A stretch of 64,000 bases of DNA, from positions 124,001 to 188,000 of the forward strand of contig NZ_CP118522.1 in assembly GCF_028885435.1 (NCBI RefSeq), read 5' to 3'. This stretch comes from Mesomycoplasma ovipneumoniae ATCC 29419. GTDB lineage: Bacteria; Bacillota_I; Bacilli_A; Mycoplasmatales; Metamycoplasmataceae. Made by a program: the position numbers and the translations under genes. Below are positions 22,001 through 33,861 of the stretch, piece by piece; the stretch's first letter is position 1; each line of letters opens with the position of its first letter. The notes under the pieces are model-generated. The model was not told the origin of the DNA, searched no databases, and was given only the letters and a program-made list of their open reading frames with translations.

Positions 22001-24944
22001 TGATTATACGCACGGCCAAATTTCACTAGCCGGAAAAACGAATTCACAAATAATTGACTCGCTTAACAAGCTTTATACATTTGCTAAAATTGGAAAATTT
22101 GAAATTTTTGCAAAAGATGTTATTTCTACAAACATTTTAAAAGGTGAGGCAAAAATTTTCTTTTGATACAAATTTAACGGGTTGGAATTTCCGTTAATTG
22201 TTGAAGGAACTAAACGTACTGATGTGTTTAAAACTGAAAAAGCCATTAATTTTTCAAATTGACTGCCAGCCACTTATAGCGATATTAAGCCTAAAAATGG
22301 TTCTAATTTCACCAGTGAAGATTTTGTGCCTATTCCAGAAGAAACAGGTCAAAGGGATAGAAATGGCAAACTAGTTTCAAAACCCAATGAGATTTCCGCT
22401 GATGACAAATCAATAATTGATCAAATTAACAGTCGACACTTTGATTATCGTAGAGTAACAGGTGAATTTTATAAAAAAGCACAAAAAGAAATAAAATATA
22501 GACTAATTGACCCGGCTGATATTGTTGAACAAAAAGCTGAGTCAAAGTTAAATTATTTACTTCAAATTAAAGCCAACAATGAAACCGCTAGAAATAGTGA
22601 TTTAGATAAGTTTAAAAATCAAGAGGTCAAACTTGAGGGTGAAGACAAAAAAAGTGGACAAAATAGCGAAAAATTACCAATAATTGTTGAAAAGCCAATA
22701 TTTTTTAATGAGGATCCTCAAGTTTCACTTAACACTTCAAAAATTTTAAATAATTATTTTGTCTATTATTATGATGTTAAAACCACTAATACACTAGGGG
22801 AAATGACTTTCAAACTTGGTTTTATTAACAAACACAACACAAAAATCCGCTATAGTTCTAAGAAAGATATTAAATTACAAAACTTAGAAAATGATTATAA
22901 AAATAAACTTTACCCTGAAGTAATTCTAAATAAAATCAAATATTCTGATTTTGTTCGCAAAAATACTAGTTTACTTACAACAAATGTGTTAAATAATAGC
23001 GATTTTCAAAATCTCTTTGACATCAAAGAAGAAGCTCTTCGTTATAATAATTTCAAAATCTCAAAGCAAAATTTACAATTTCTTGAGACAAAAAAACATA
23101 ATAATAAATTATATTTCCGTCTAAAATATGTTAATGGACCTCATATTGTTGAAGGTTCAACTTGATATTTTTTAACAAATGTTAATAGTCAAAATAATCA
23201 AGCCAATATAGATTTAGACACACAAAAACCATTAGTTACTTTATTTGAATCTGAAAAAGAAGTAACTAGAAGTCGTGAAATTGAACCTTATTATAAAGAT
23301 TTATATTGAAATTACGATAATTCTACAAAAACAGCTAAATGAACATTAAAAGAAAAATATTTTTCTGAAACATTTTTAAAGAATAATCCTAAAAACCGGA
23401 AAATAAATCTGCAATTATTTGGAAATGCTTTAGTTCAAAATACCCGAAGGCTTACCCGAATTAGTGGTGGAATGGACTTAACCACAAACAAACCAACTAA
23501 AGGCGGTTATGATTTTGTTTTTGACTTTGAAAAATTAGCAAACGGGGAAATAATAGCAATTACTGAAAAAACCAAAAATGTGTTTTTTGAAGATTCAAAC
23601 AAAAAATTTCAGGATTTTAGTTTCAATTTAAGCGCTCAATATATCAAAGGTCAAGGGATTGAATTTAAATTATGACTAAATGATCCTAATCTTGGTTTGA
23701 TAGTTGATAATGTTTTTAATCATGTTGAACAAGGTGCTGGCTTCTATAGTAGCCCAAAATTTGACACTTTTGATCCAAAAAAAGCCTTTATTTTACATAA
23801 AGCCGGAGCAAGAGTTCATATTGAATATACAAACTCGCTTGAAAACGAAGATTTTGGTTCTAAAACAAATCAATTTGACTATAAAAATATTGACTACACT
23901 AATGAAGAGCAACCAATTTCATTTTTCAGCAATTCAGATGTTTACAATTTAGAAAAATATAATCCAAACCAAAATGTTCCTTATAAATTACATGAAGGAT
24001 ATTTACAAGATTTAGAATTTTTACATAAATCTTGAGATACTAAAAAATTCCCACTAGCAAAAAATCTATTAGGTAGAACCTTTGGCTTTAGTTTTGGAAG
24101 TGCAACTATGCTTGCAAAAGTAAATAATGATCCAGATGATGGTAAATTTTACATAATCACAAATAATCACGTCGAAGGTGGCGGAAATTTTGATTTAAAT
24201 ACCCTTTTTGGTAAAGATTTAACCCATTCTTTATCAAATAATCGTTACATGGCTATTGCAAGTAAATATTATTCTAATTCAATTGACGGCGGTTATAGCT
24301 ATTGAGGAGGGCCGAACAGTGTCAAAAATGTTCCTGCTTGGATAGTTTGAACTGGCATTAAACAACCGGATGTAGATGGAAAAAATCCAAAAAATGTTGA
24401 CATAACTGTTTTAATTGTTGATATTAAGCCTTTAATTAAAGCGGCTTATGAAAGCGGTGAGTTCCAAAAAGCAGCCTGATTATTAAATTGATATAAATTA
24501 CCTAACTTAAAATTAAACTCAAATGGTCAAACAGATTTAACATTTTTTGGTCAAAATGTTAAACATTTTGGAATGAATGGATTTCCTTATGCAAAACAAA
24601 GCGGTTATGTAATTAACAGGGCTAATTCAGATCAACAAAATGTTACTATTTTGAATCAAAAAGGTTATACTCCATCATATTTTAACGCTGGTAATTCCGG
24701 AACTGGAGTATTAGGACCAGATGATGAGTATATTTCAACGATTAATGGAGGTTCGCCACTTACATTTTTACAAAGTTGGAATTATTCAACAGCAAGTTAT
24801 AATTATTTTGGAATAAATTGACAAAATGAAAAACCACTTGAACTAAAAAGTAAATATAGCTTGTCATCAATGATAATGCGACTTAATGCTCAAAATCCGC
24901 GTGAATACAGTCTTCCTTGATTTTTCAAGGATTTTGAAAAGTAA
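19014..24944 (+). CDS. Large lipoprotein with C-terminal DUF31 serine-protease domain
   Basis: 1976 residues, one frame with TGA as Trp. The lipobox VVASC puts the lipidated Cys at residue 26, so the protein is anchored on the cell surface. Residues about 40-560 are Asn/Ser/Lys-rich and look coiled-coil. The C-terminal 350 residues match the mycoplasma DUF31 (PF01732) peptidase: FGFSFGSATML, IITNNHVEGGG with His1719, a likely acid in NVDITVLIVD, and the nucleophile motif GNSGTG with Ser1895. DUF31 proteins include the immunoglobulin-cleaving MIP proteases; here the target is unknown. It is far longer than typical MIP. It ends REYSLPWFFKDFEK; that tail is duplicated downstream beyond a TIR element. 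It stands alone between tandem -10 boxes and element D. Confidence 0.87.
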
Positions 24945-25048
24945 AATAATTTTAAAATCACAAAAATAAGCTTATTAATTTAGTCTATTTATTTAAACTT
25001 TTCTATTTTTGCTGATTTTATTAACATTAAAACTAAAAAGTTCAAAAT
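24899..25048. repeat. Left copy of about 150-bp direct repeat flanking element D
   Basis: It begins gcgtgaatacag within the last codons of the DUF31 lipoprotein and ends aaaagttcaaaat exactly at the left tip of element D. The partner is at 25738-25885, immediately after the right tip, with roughly 15-17 differences by eye. Confidence 0.85.
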
Positions 25049-25737
25049 CCCGAGTTTCCTAGTTTGATGACATAATCCTAAAAAAGTGTCCTGGTTTATT
25101 AGTTTGGGCACTTTTTTAACTTTTTTGACAAACTCAGGAAAAATAACTATCAAAGCAAAAACACTAAATTTTAAATCTAGCCATCACGAAAGAAAAATCT
25201 ACTACTAAGCAAACTAAAAAAGCTAAAATTTTAACTTAAAAAGCAAAATTATGAATTTTTAAACTACTTTTTTAGTTTAAAACACTAACAAAAATCGTAA
25301 AAAATACAACTACTATTTAAACTCAATATAAATAGAAAACTCGTTTTTATTTATATTGAGCCTAAAAAAATATGTGAAGTTTTGAAAGAGCCATAATAAA
25401 AAGCCATAAATTTGTAGATTTCTAAACGGTCAAATTTAAGGCATACCATCATATTTAAAAATATAATGGATAATTCGCATTTTCTGATTTTTTTATAACA
25501 AAAACATAACTAAGTCCCTAATTCAATATTAAAATTTATTAATTCATTCTTAGTGAGATTCATTATAACATATTTTTTTCTTAGACCAAACATTTTTTTT
25601 TTTTTTTTGCAAAATGCTCATTTTAAAATAATAAAAATCAAGATTATAGGTCAAAAATCGCGGATTTACGGGCATTTTTTGCATTTATATTCACTAAAAA
25701 GTGAATTTTTGCCATCAAACTGTCAAACTCAGTGCCT
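25049..25737 (-). mobile_element. TIR element copy D (about 690 bp)
   Basis: The left end is cccgagtttcctagtttgat and the right end gccatcaaactgtcaaactc. It is larger than the other copies because of extra sequence around 25130-25270. The minus-strand promoter lies behind an A16 tract; the short frame reads MFLL-stop. It is flanked by about 150 bp of imperfect direct repeat, the longest of any copy, which includes the 3' end of the neighbouring lipoprotein gene. Confidence 0.78.
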
Positions 25738-25885
25738 GCGTGAATACAGTTTTCCCTGATTTTTCAAAGATCTTCAAAAGTAAAATAATTTTAAAGTCCA
25801 AAATTAGTTTATTAATTTAGTCTATTTATTTAAATTTTTCGATTTTTGCCGATTTTATTGACATTAAAGCTAAAAAGTTCAAAAT
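25738..25885. repeat. Right copy of the direct repeat, with a duplicated gene tail
   Basis: This copy translates as REYSFPWFFKDLQK-stop in the same register as the real C-terminus upstream, then follows the intergenic sequence to aaaagttcaaaat. It is a dead fragment created by the event that placed element D. Confidence 0.85.
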
Positions 25886-25935
25886 CAATTTAATCCAAAA
25901 AAGTCGCAAAAATTTGAAAAAAATACTAAAAAAAG

Positions 25936-25985
25936 AGTAAAATTTACTTTTAAAAGGTAAAATGAATTAAATTTTACTTTTTTAT
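25936..25985 (+). terminator. Terminator-like hairpin
   Basis: AGTAAAATTTA (25936-25946) pairs with TAAATTTTACT (25968-25978), followed by TTTTTATTT. It would end transcription of the lipoprotein/element region before the adhesin promoter. Confidence 0.6.
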
Positions 25986-26019
25986 TTAATAAAATAATAA
26001 AAAAACACCATTGTAGTGC

Positions 26020-26025
26020 TATAAT
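26020..26025 (+). promoter_or_regulatory. -10 box of the P97/P102-like operon
   Basis: TATAAT lies 41 bases before the ATG; the Shine-Dalgarno TGGAGAA at 26051-26057 supports the start at 26067. Confidence 0.6.
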
Positions 26026-26066
26026 TTTAAATATTTGATTAAAAACCACATGGAGAAAAAATATAT

Positions 26067-29000
26067 ATGCCTAAAAATACTAATAGATTAGCAATAGCAA
26101 TAACCGCTGTTGGCGGTGTTGCTATTTTTGCAACGACTATTGGGCTTGTAACTCGAATTCGCTATACAGGAGAAAATCCCCGAGCTGAATTAGAAAGTTT
26201 AGTTTCGCGAGTCCAAAATGTTGCCTTTAAATCTGATGTCTTTGATGATTCTACCACATATAGCCAAATAAAATCACAACTTTTTGACCAAAGTGGAAAA
26301 TTATTAGCTGGCACAGATTTAAATAAATTTATATCTTTTTACACACAGGTTAACTCCAAACTACGTAAATTTGAGCCAACTTTTGCACCAAATAAGCCAT
26401 TTTTAGAATTTATTGACTTAATTCCAAATGATAATGATCAAAGTTTTGAGCTTCAATTTCGTGCAAAGCACCAAGTTGATAACAACCACACAGCATTTTC
26501 AACCATTATCTCAAAAAAGGTGTCATTTGCACAACGTTCACAATTTGCTCTTGCCGAATTTAATTCAAACTTAGAAAAAATAACTAAAAGTTTCAAAGAA
26601 AATATCCAAAATTTAAGAAGAACAGATTTTAGCTCAAGTGTTATAAATCCAAGTTTAACTGATCAAAAAATTGCATCTTTAACTCGTGCAGAAGATTTTG
26701 CCGCTGATATTAATAAATCTGGAACTGAAGCCGAGGCTATTGAAAAAATAAGTCAATATTTCCCTGATTTTCAAAAAATAATTAACGATTTAAACTTTGA
26801 CAAAAATAATTTTTTCACTTTTAAACAAGGAACAATTTACAATTTTAGTTTAGAAAAACATCCTGGAACAAATAATTTTATTTCAGTTGGCCCAAATTCA
26901 GTTCCTAGTTTTTTAGTTAAAGCTGAATTAAGTGATGATGCAAAATTTGAACTTAAAAATTTCAATATCGAAGATGCCCAATTGCTTGAAAAAATTGATT
27001 TATTGCCTCAGGCTAGTTCATCTGAGTCAGGTCAGGATCAAACTGGAGAAAAACAAGCTAAACAGGCAACTTATTTTGCCGATGTAGACGATATTTTATC
27101 AAAAATTTCACTCAGAAAATTACAGTTTACTGATTTTAAAGCTGGAAGTAAGCCAGTTGACACTCAAGTTCAAGCTCAAGCTAGCTTATTAACTTCTGAA
27201 GGTATTAAGCAACTAGTTCCAGTTGCCACCGATCTTACCCAAGCTCAGGCACAACCTCAAGCCGCGGAATCTGGGCAACAAGGAACCAACGGGCAACAAG
27301 GTGCCACTGGAGATGCTTCAGGATCAGCTGGAACAGGCACAATGGCAGGAGCAGCCGGCCCAGGAACAGCATCAAACGGGTCAACCGGGTCAGGTGTGGA
27401 TGGTGCAGCATCAGGAGAGGCCTCAGGCGCAACCACAGACCAACAACCTTCTGTAACTACTCCAGCTCAATCTGAAGACAAAACAAAGGAATTAGTCAAA
27501 TATCTTGAAATTTCAACTCGCACTGTAAATGATTTTTTCGCTAGTTTTAATAAAAAAATATATTCTTCTGTTAGAGAAAAATCTAAAGAATTAGTAGATA
27601 AAATAAATTCTGAATTATTAATTAAACCAATTTCCCTTGATTTTGGTGATTTTAATCAGTATTTTGACAAAAAACAACCAGAGGGTGTTGATTTTTATTT
27701 AGATCTTTCTAAAGCACAGGAAAAAGATGGTGTTAATCCAGAAAATTCAAATCTTGAAATTCCAGTTGTTATTAATCTTTATTCAAGCTTTTTTGGTGAC
27801 TCAGAAAATAAACTTTTAGGATCTAAAACTTCAGTTTTTGAAATTCCTAATTTCAAGAAGGTTGGAGCAGGAACAGGTACAGGCACAACAAATATTGAAT
27901 CTAATTTAGATACAGAGCGAAAAACATTCTATAATCTTGACGGTTTACCTACAACTTCTTCTCAAGCAACCGCAGTTTCTCAACCTGTTTCAACTCCAGT
28001 TGCTGCTTCAACAACAGCTAACACTACCGCAAATAAACAAATTAGAATTGGTTCAACAACAGCTTACATTTCTAAAACTGAATTAGAAAATTTAATCGGT
28101 CAAACTAGTCAAACTGGTGGTGAAACTGATCAAAACAGTGGCTCAAAAGCTCCTAAATTTGAAGAAATTAAGAAAATTATTGGAAATCCTTTCCAATATG
28201 CCTATGATTTTGATGCAAATGAATCAATGCTAAAAGCTTGAGTTGGACAGCAAAAATTCCCTAAACTCGAAGATTTTGCTAGTTTTATGGAAAATAATTT
28301 CATTGCATCAGATTACAAAATAAAATCACTCAGATCTGATAAATTCTTCAAAAATGAATATGATGTTGCTTCCTTTTATGCGTATTTAATCCAAAAAGAA
28401 CCCGCTCAAGTTTTAAATTATCTATTTGAAATTGCTAAAGCAAATGGTTTAGTTGATAAAAATGCTTCAATTAATTTAAATGATATAGTAGATAACAATA
28501 TTTTCAAAATTGCCTCAGATGTTAAATTTAAGACAACTCAAGACAACCCAGTTTATTCACTTGATTTTAACAACCAGTTTTTAGGTTTTGACTCTCGTGG
28601 TTGAATTTCTAATCTATTTTTACCGAAAACTGTTTGGCAAAAAACAAATACTTTAATTAATGACAGTGATATTTTTAATGAATTAAATAAATATTCACCT
28701 GTGAAGGTTGGTGCAAGTACATCTTCTGGTTCAGCGATGACTGGCTCAGGAACAGGTGATGAACTTTATAAAACATTGCAAGAAGCCGCTAAAAAAATTA
28801 AAGAACATCTAAAAACACAAAGTTCCTCAATTTTAAAAGCTGGTGCTGAAGGTGGATCTGGCGGTGGAGCCGGTGGTGGCGGAGGCGGAGGAGCTGGCGC
28901 TGGTGGTTCAGGTTCAACTACTCCAACTTCAATTGAAGCCGAAATCAAAAAATTCTTCGAACAAAAAACACAACCACTTAGCACTTTAAAAGATTTATTG

Positions 29001-29639
29001 CTAGCATTTTACTATAAAGCTAAGGAATTAACCAACTTTAGTGCTTGATCAAAATTAGGTAATGATCTAGACTATAAAATTGTTTTTGAAAAACAGACAA
29101 GTTCAGATTCAGCTTCAACTTCAGGTTCTAGCGAAACTCTTACTACACCTTCTGGACTTGAGGACTATAAATTAACCTATTATTACAAGGTTTTTGACAA
29201 AAAAACTGGCGTTGATAAATATCAAACTCCAAAAATTGACTTAAATTTATGAGTTAATAAACAAGATACTCAAAGAACTGAAAGAGATGAACTAAATAAA
29301 GCTGTTTTAAGTATTCCGCCATCATTTTCACTATTTTACCTCAAAAAAGAGGATTTTGACAAGCTCAAAAAAGATGGATCTACTGAATCTGAAGGTAAAA
29401 AATTCGAAGAAACTGCAGTATTCAAAGAAATTCAGTCAAAAATTCAAGAAAACAATAAAGATCTCAAACTCTCAGTTGTTTCAATAGATGAAGATAAAAT
29501 CAGTCCGCAAAGATTTAAAGTTGTGAATTTGCAAATCGAAAAAACTGCACCAACAACTACTGAAGGTTCTTCACCTGCTCAGTCAGTTAAGTCAAGTCTT
29601 AGTTTCCAAGTTAGAATTGCACTAGACGATACACAATAA
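26067..29639 (+). CDS. P97-family adhesin paralogue
   Basis: 1190 residues with TGA Trp codons (for example LKAWVGQ, SRGWISN). A single N-terminal membrane segment (about residues 8-27) is followed by a P97-type head: RAELESLVSRVQNVAFKS and VSFAQRSQFALAEFNSNLEKITKSFKENIQNL parallel the same blocks of the M. hyopneumoniae cilium adhesin P97. Family members are surface proteins, cut by proteases, that bind cilia, heparin, fibronectin or plasminogen. There are no AAKPV (R1) or GAPNQGKK (R2) repeats. Instead there are two low-complexity inserts: Gly/Ala/Ser/Thr-rich at about residues 400-465 and a poly-Gly run near 28855-28915. The second gene follows after 34 bases. Ligand not predictable. Confidence 0.87.
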
Positions 29640-29673
29640 TAAAGAAAATTTCTACCATTTTAAAGGAGAAAAA

Positions 29674-32600
29674 ATGTTAAATAAAGAAAATAAATCAAAA
29701 AGTATAAAAACAATAATTTCAACAGGTTTTTCGATCACCGCAATTCTTACAACAATCGTTGCAGTTCCTATTGGTTTAACAATTTTTGAGCGTTCATATA
29801 GTTCACAAATTTTTGGAAACGTTGATAAAAATGAAGTTGTCAATTTAAAAACTCAGTCTACCTTTAGCGAAGAAGATTTTATTAATGCCCTTAATAATCT
29901 AAAATTACACGACCAGTATAAAAATTTATCAGCAAAAACAGCACTTGCATTGGCTAAAAATCCTTCATATGCATTTAATTTTTTAAATGCATATGACTTT
30001 AGTCCAATAACTAAACACAATTTTCGGGTAGTTTTAGACATTGAAAAAGCAAGTCCTTCTGGCACTGAAGTAAAAAATGTTGTAGTTTATGCTCATTCAG
30101 ACCAATTCAAACTTACTTATTCAAAACAAACTGACCTCAAAGGTTTTGCCCAAAGCGATAAGGCTGATGGTGATTTAGTTGGATTCCAAATTGATCTTGA
30201 AAAGTCAAAACTAGAACTTACAGGTACAAAAAGTTCCAATTTAGTAGCCTCAGAAGTTGCTTTTAAACTTGATAATGACTTTCAAGCTTTTTATAAAAGA
30301 ACACGTTCAAAATCACAAGCTTTTTCTGATGCTTTATTCCAAAATGGACTGGCTTATAATTTAGTTAATACTTTAGGTCTACCTTCAATTTTGGAAAAAG
30401 GTTATGTTTTAGCACCAAAAACAGTTGAAAACCAAAAAGCTAAACAAGAAAAAATAGTTATGGTTGGCGATTCAGATACCAAAAGAGTTGACAGTCTAAT
30501 GAAAGTTGAAAACTTAGTTTTCAAAAATCTTAACGATCAAGCCGGAACTCTTTCAATTTCTTTTGAACTAAAAGATCCATCTGGCAAACTTATCAAAGAA
30601 TTTGACTTTCCAATTTTAGGAATTAAAAAATTAAGCGATGATGTAAAAGCTGTTGAGCAAAAAATTCTTTCACAATTTAGCGATTTTGTTCAATTGAAAC
30701 CACTGGTTCAAATTGCACTTGTTAAAGATAATCTAAGTTTGGCCCAAATCGTCTACAAAACTGATAATAACCCCGTTAATCTCGCCACAGTCTTGAGCAA
30801 AATTACGCAAAACTCACAACAAAATGGACGACAGAGCCAAGTTTCGACCCAACTTTTCCAAGATTCAGGCCAAAATTCACAAGCTAATAATGCAAAAGTT
30901 GACATAAACCGCCAAGATTTAAGTGCTTTTTTCAATTCAAAGTCTGAAAAATTCCAAGTTCCTGGACTTGATGGTTATTTTGTTAAAATTAATAGCATTA
31001 AATTAGCAGAAAATTTAACCCAAGCGCAAAAAGATAAACTTGTACAAGAAAATAAAGTTTCTTTTGAGGTTGATTTTCAAATAGAAAAACAACTAAATAT
31101 TGAAGCACCTTACCTTGAAAGTGAATTTGTTAAGTCAAATTATCCGAAAGTTCTTGAATCTTCGCTTGCTAGTTTAGGAAAAGGAAATGATTCTAAATTT
31201 GTTTTAGTTGATCTTGGTTCTTCAAAATCTAATGTTGAAGTTCAACTTGATTATGATGAAAATCAACGAAAAGTTTTAAATGCCGTTTTAAAACAAAATT
31301 CAGAAGTTGACTTTACAAATTTAGACAAAATTGATCCTAAAGATCCAAAGTTTGCAAACTTTAATCCACTGGCTAAAACTTTTGAATTCAAAGAAAATCC
31401 TAATGGTCCAAAATTAACTTTAGAATATGTTAAATCTCTAGTGTTAGAAGTTGTTGAAGATGCTAAAAAACAAAAAACTTTTACCGAAGTAGCTAAAAAA
31501 CTTTTCATTTTAGATTTAGGAATGGAACCTGAAAGTGCCAGTGCTCTTCAAAAATATATAGATCTAAACAAACCAAGATTTGAGCCTGCTTCTAAAGACA
31601 CTGGTAGCGAAAAACCAAAAGAAGGTGAGAAAAAACCAGAAGCAGAAACAGGCACAACGTCCGGAAGCCAACCAGCAGAATCTCAACCGCCAGCTCCGGC
31701 TACACCTCCTGCTCCTGCTTCACCACCTGCTGCCGCCCCTGCCGCCGCTACCTCAACCTCTGGAGCCCAAACAACAACATTCCAAGACGATCCTGCTAAA
31801 ACTAAAGATGATTCAACTACTAAAACTGAAACAAATGAAGTTTCAACTTTTAAAGGTTTAGGTGTTGAACTTTGAGCATTTTTACAAAAATCTAATTATT
31901 CTGCACTTGGTCAAACTGATTATCAAGCAGAAGTAGTTACAAAATCTAATAGTCAAATTGATGTAATTCTTAGTTTTGGAAAAACTGAAACAGAGCAAAA
32001 AGATTCAAATCCTAAAGCTATTTTCTCAATTACACAATTAGAAAATGATGCTGATTATGATGTTCTAAGAAGTTATAATCCAACCGTATTTTTTGATTTT
32101 CGTCAAAATCAAAAAACAGATGGAAGTGACAAAATTACAAAAATACAACCACTTAACCGTGGTGATGTAACAATTGATCTTGAAAATGATAAAGAAAATG
32201 TTGCGACTAAAGATGGATTATTAGTAAAAAAAGCTGTTGAAATTAAAGAGGTTCCTACAAGTCCAGGTCAGGAAAATGCAGCTGAAACGACAGAAGCAAG
32301 TACAACAGTAGCAACTACTGAAACACCAACACCAACACCTACTCCTGAACCTAAAAAACAAATTCTTGAATCTGGAGTAATATTTTTAGCTTTCCAACCG
32401 CGTAATATTAACAATGATAAAAAACATTATTTAATTGCATCTGAAGACGGTAAAGGTATTTTTATTAAGAAAACCAAATTAGGCGACGGAAAAACTGAGA
32501 AATTTGTTTTAGGACTTGATGAAAATCCGGGTTATACTTCTTCTGATGGAAGTAAAAAAGTTGACTCAATTGTTGCTTTAATTTCCGGTGCTGATGGAGA

Positions 32601-33138
32601 AGCTGATACAAGACTCCAATTTAAAGAACCAAGTTCAGCTTCTAGTTCTGGTGGTGGTTCAGGTAGTGGGTCTACCGCTGAGGCAGAAAATATAGTTCAA
32701 CTAATTTTTGGATTTGCTCCACCAAATCCTTTCAGACAAACTAATGTAAATAAGGAAGAAGCTGATGACTTTGACTTTATTAAAGATGGAGATTTAATGT
32801 TCCTAACTTTAATAAAAAATCAAAATAAATGGACAATTTGACTTACTTCAACGAAAGCAAAAAATCCTTATAGTCAAAGAATTTCTAGTTCTTTAGACCT
32901 AAGTTTTTCACGTGTTGATCACGCTAAAAATTTAACCTGAACTCATTTAGGTCCTAAAGTTGAAACAAGTTCAACCACATCCGGAGAAACTCAAACTCAA
33001 ACTAACACTGCTCAAACTGCATCTCCAACTCAAATCTTGTTCAAAGGTTTTGCAGTTTATGACTCACCTACTTTAGCAACAAATGTTGAAACAGTTTCAA
33101 CCTTAAATAATCTTTTTATTAAAAAATTCATTAAATAA
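29674..33138 (+). CDS. P102-family adhesin paralogue
   Basis: 1154 residues. Start ATG follows the strong Shine-Dalgarno AAAGGAG by 6 bases. N-terminal membrane segment (about residues 11-35), then P102-type blocks: FERSYSSQIFGNV, LSAKTALALAKNPSYAFNFLNAYDFS and GTEVKNVVVYAHSDQFKLTYSKQTDLKGF, closely parallel to the second paralogue in this window at 58641-61853. A Pro/Ala/Ser-rich stretch (about residues 640-700) and a Ser/Gly run (about 990) mark likely protease-accessible loops. Family members are processed surface adhesins, co-expressed with a P97-type partner as here. TGA Trp codons include VELWAFL and LTWTHLG. A strong terminator follows. Confidence 0.87.
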
Positions 33139-33163
33139 TTTTTTAATAAAAAATTGAGAAATT

Positions 33164-33200
33164 AAAAAGTAAACTTTTAAAGGCAAAAGTTTACTTTTTT
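33164..33200 (+). terminator. Adhesin operon terminator
   Basis: AAAAAGTAAACTTTT and AAAAGTTTACTTTTT (15 bp) are separated by AAAGGC and end in a T run. Confidence 0.85.
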
Positions 33201-33258
33201 ACATTAATAACAACAGTTTACATTAAAATATAAAATAAATCATTATAATTATTATATT

Positions 33259-33594
33259 ATGCAAAAAAACATAAATCCTTTTTATTCTGGAATTAGACTA
33301 ATAGATCTTCCACAACCAGTTTTAATTAGTCTTTCTGTTATTTTCTTTGTTCTTGCGATAGTTTCAATTTCATTTCACAAATATACAAGAAAAAAAATTC
33401 AACAATACAAAGAACTTCAAATGGAAGATTGAAAAAGAGAAAATCCGGGCAAAAAACATTTTACTTACGAGCAGACAAAAATGTTTTTACCTGCTTGACA
33501 AAGAGCAAAATACAATGCCCATATTTTTTTGTGTGTAATTTTTGTTGTTGGCGGTTTTGTTTTTGTATTTGGCAACACCTTGACAACTTTATAA
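33259..33594 (+). CDS. Small membrane protein with two helices, unknown function
   Basis: 111 residues, MQKNINPFYSGIRLIDL... . Two hydrophobic helices (about residues 22-40 and 89-108) are separated by a basic, polar loop (KYTRKKIQQYKELQMEDWKRENPGKKHF). Two in-frame TGA codons read as Trp (EDWKRE, PAWQRA), which supports real coding. A TATAAT at 33244-33249 ends only 9 bases before the ATG and there is no Shine-Dalgarno, so the message may be leaderless. It lies between the adhesin terminator and its own terminator at 33710. I do not recognise the family. Confidence 0.7.
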
Positions 33595-33709
33595 GTCTAA
33601 TTTTGTTATTTTTGTCTTTAAAATTATTTTTTCTTAGTTTTTTCCAAAAGGTTCAAAAAATTGACAATAAAATTTTTCCTTTTTTACCCCCCAAATACAA
33701 AAAAATCCT

Positions 33710-33732
33710 ATAAATTCATAGGGTTTTTTTAA
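33710..33732 (+). terminator. Terminator of the small membrane protein gene
   Basis: The stem AATCCTAT/ATAGGGTT with loop AAATTC is followed by T7. The remaining bases to 33861 are AT-rich and hold the nrd promoter region (TATATT at 33810-33815). Confidence 0.75.
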
Positions 33733-33861
33733 TTTTTCAGGCCAAAAAAACAAACAAAATTAAATTAAAAAATAAATTTTTCTTAAATACCTTTTCTTTT
33801 TGGTAAAATTATATTCCATTTAATTTTTTAATTATTTAAATAGCTATTTAGAGGTGGGAAA

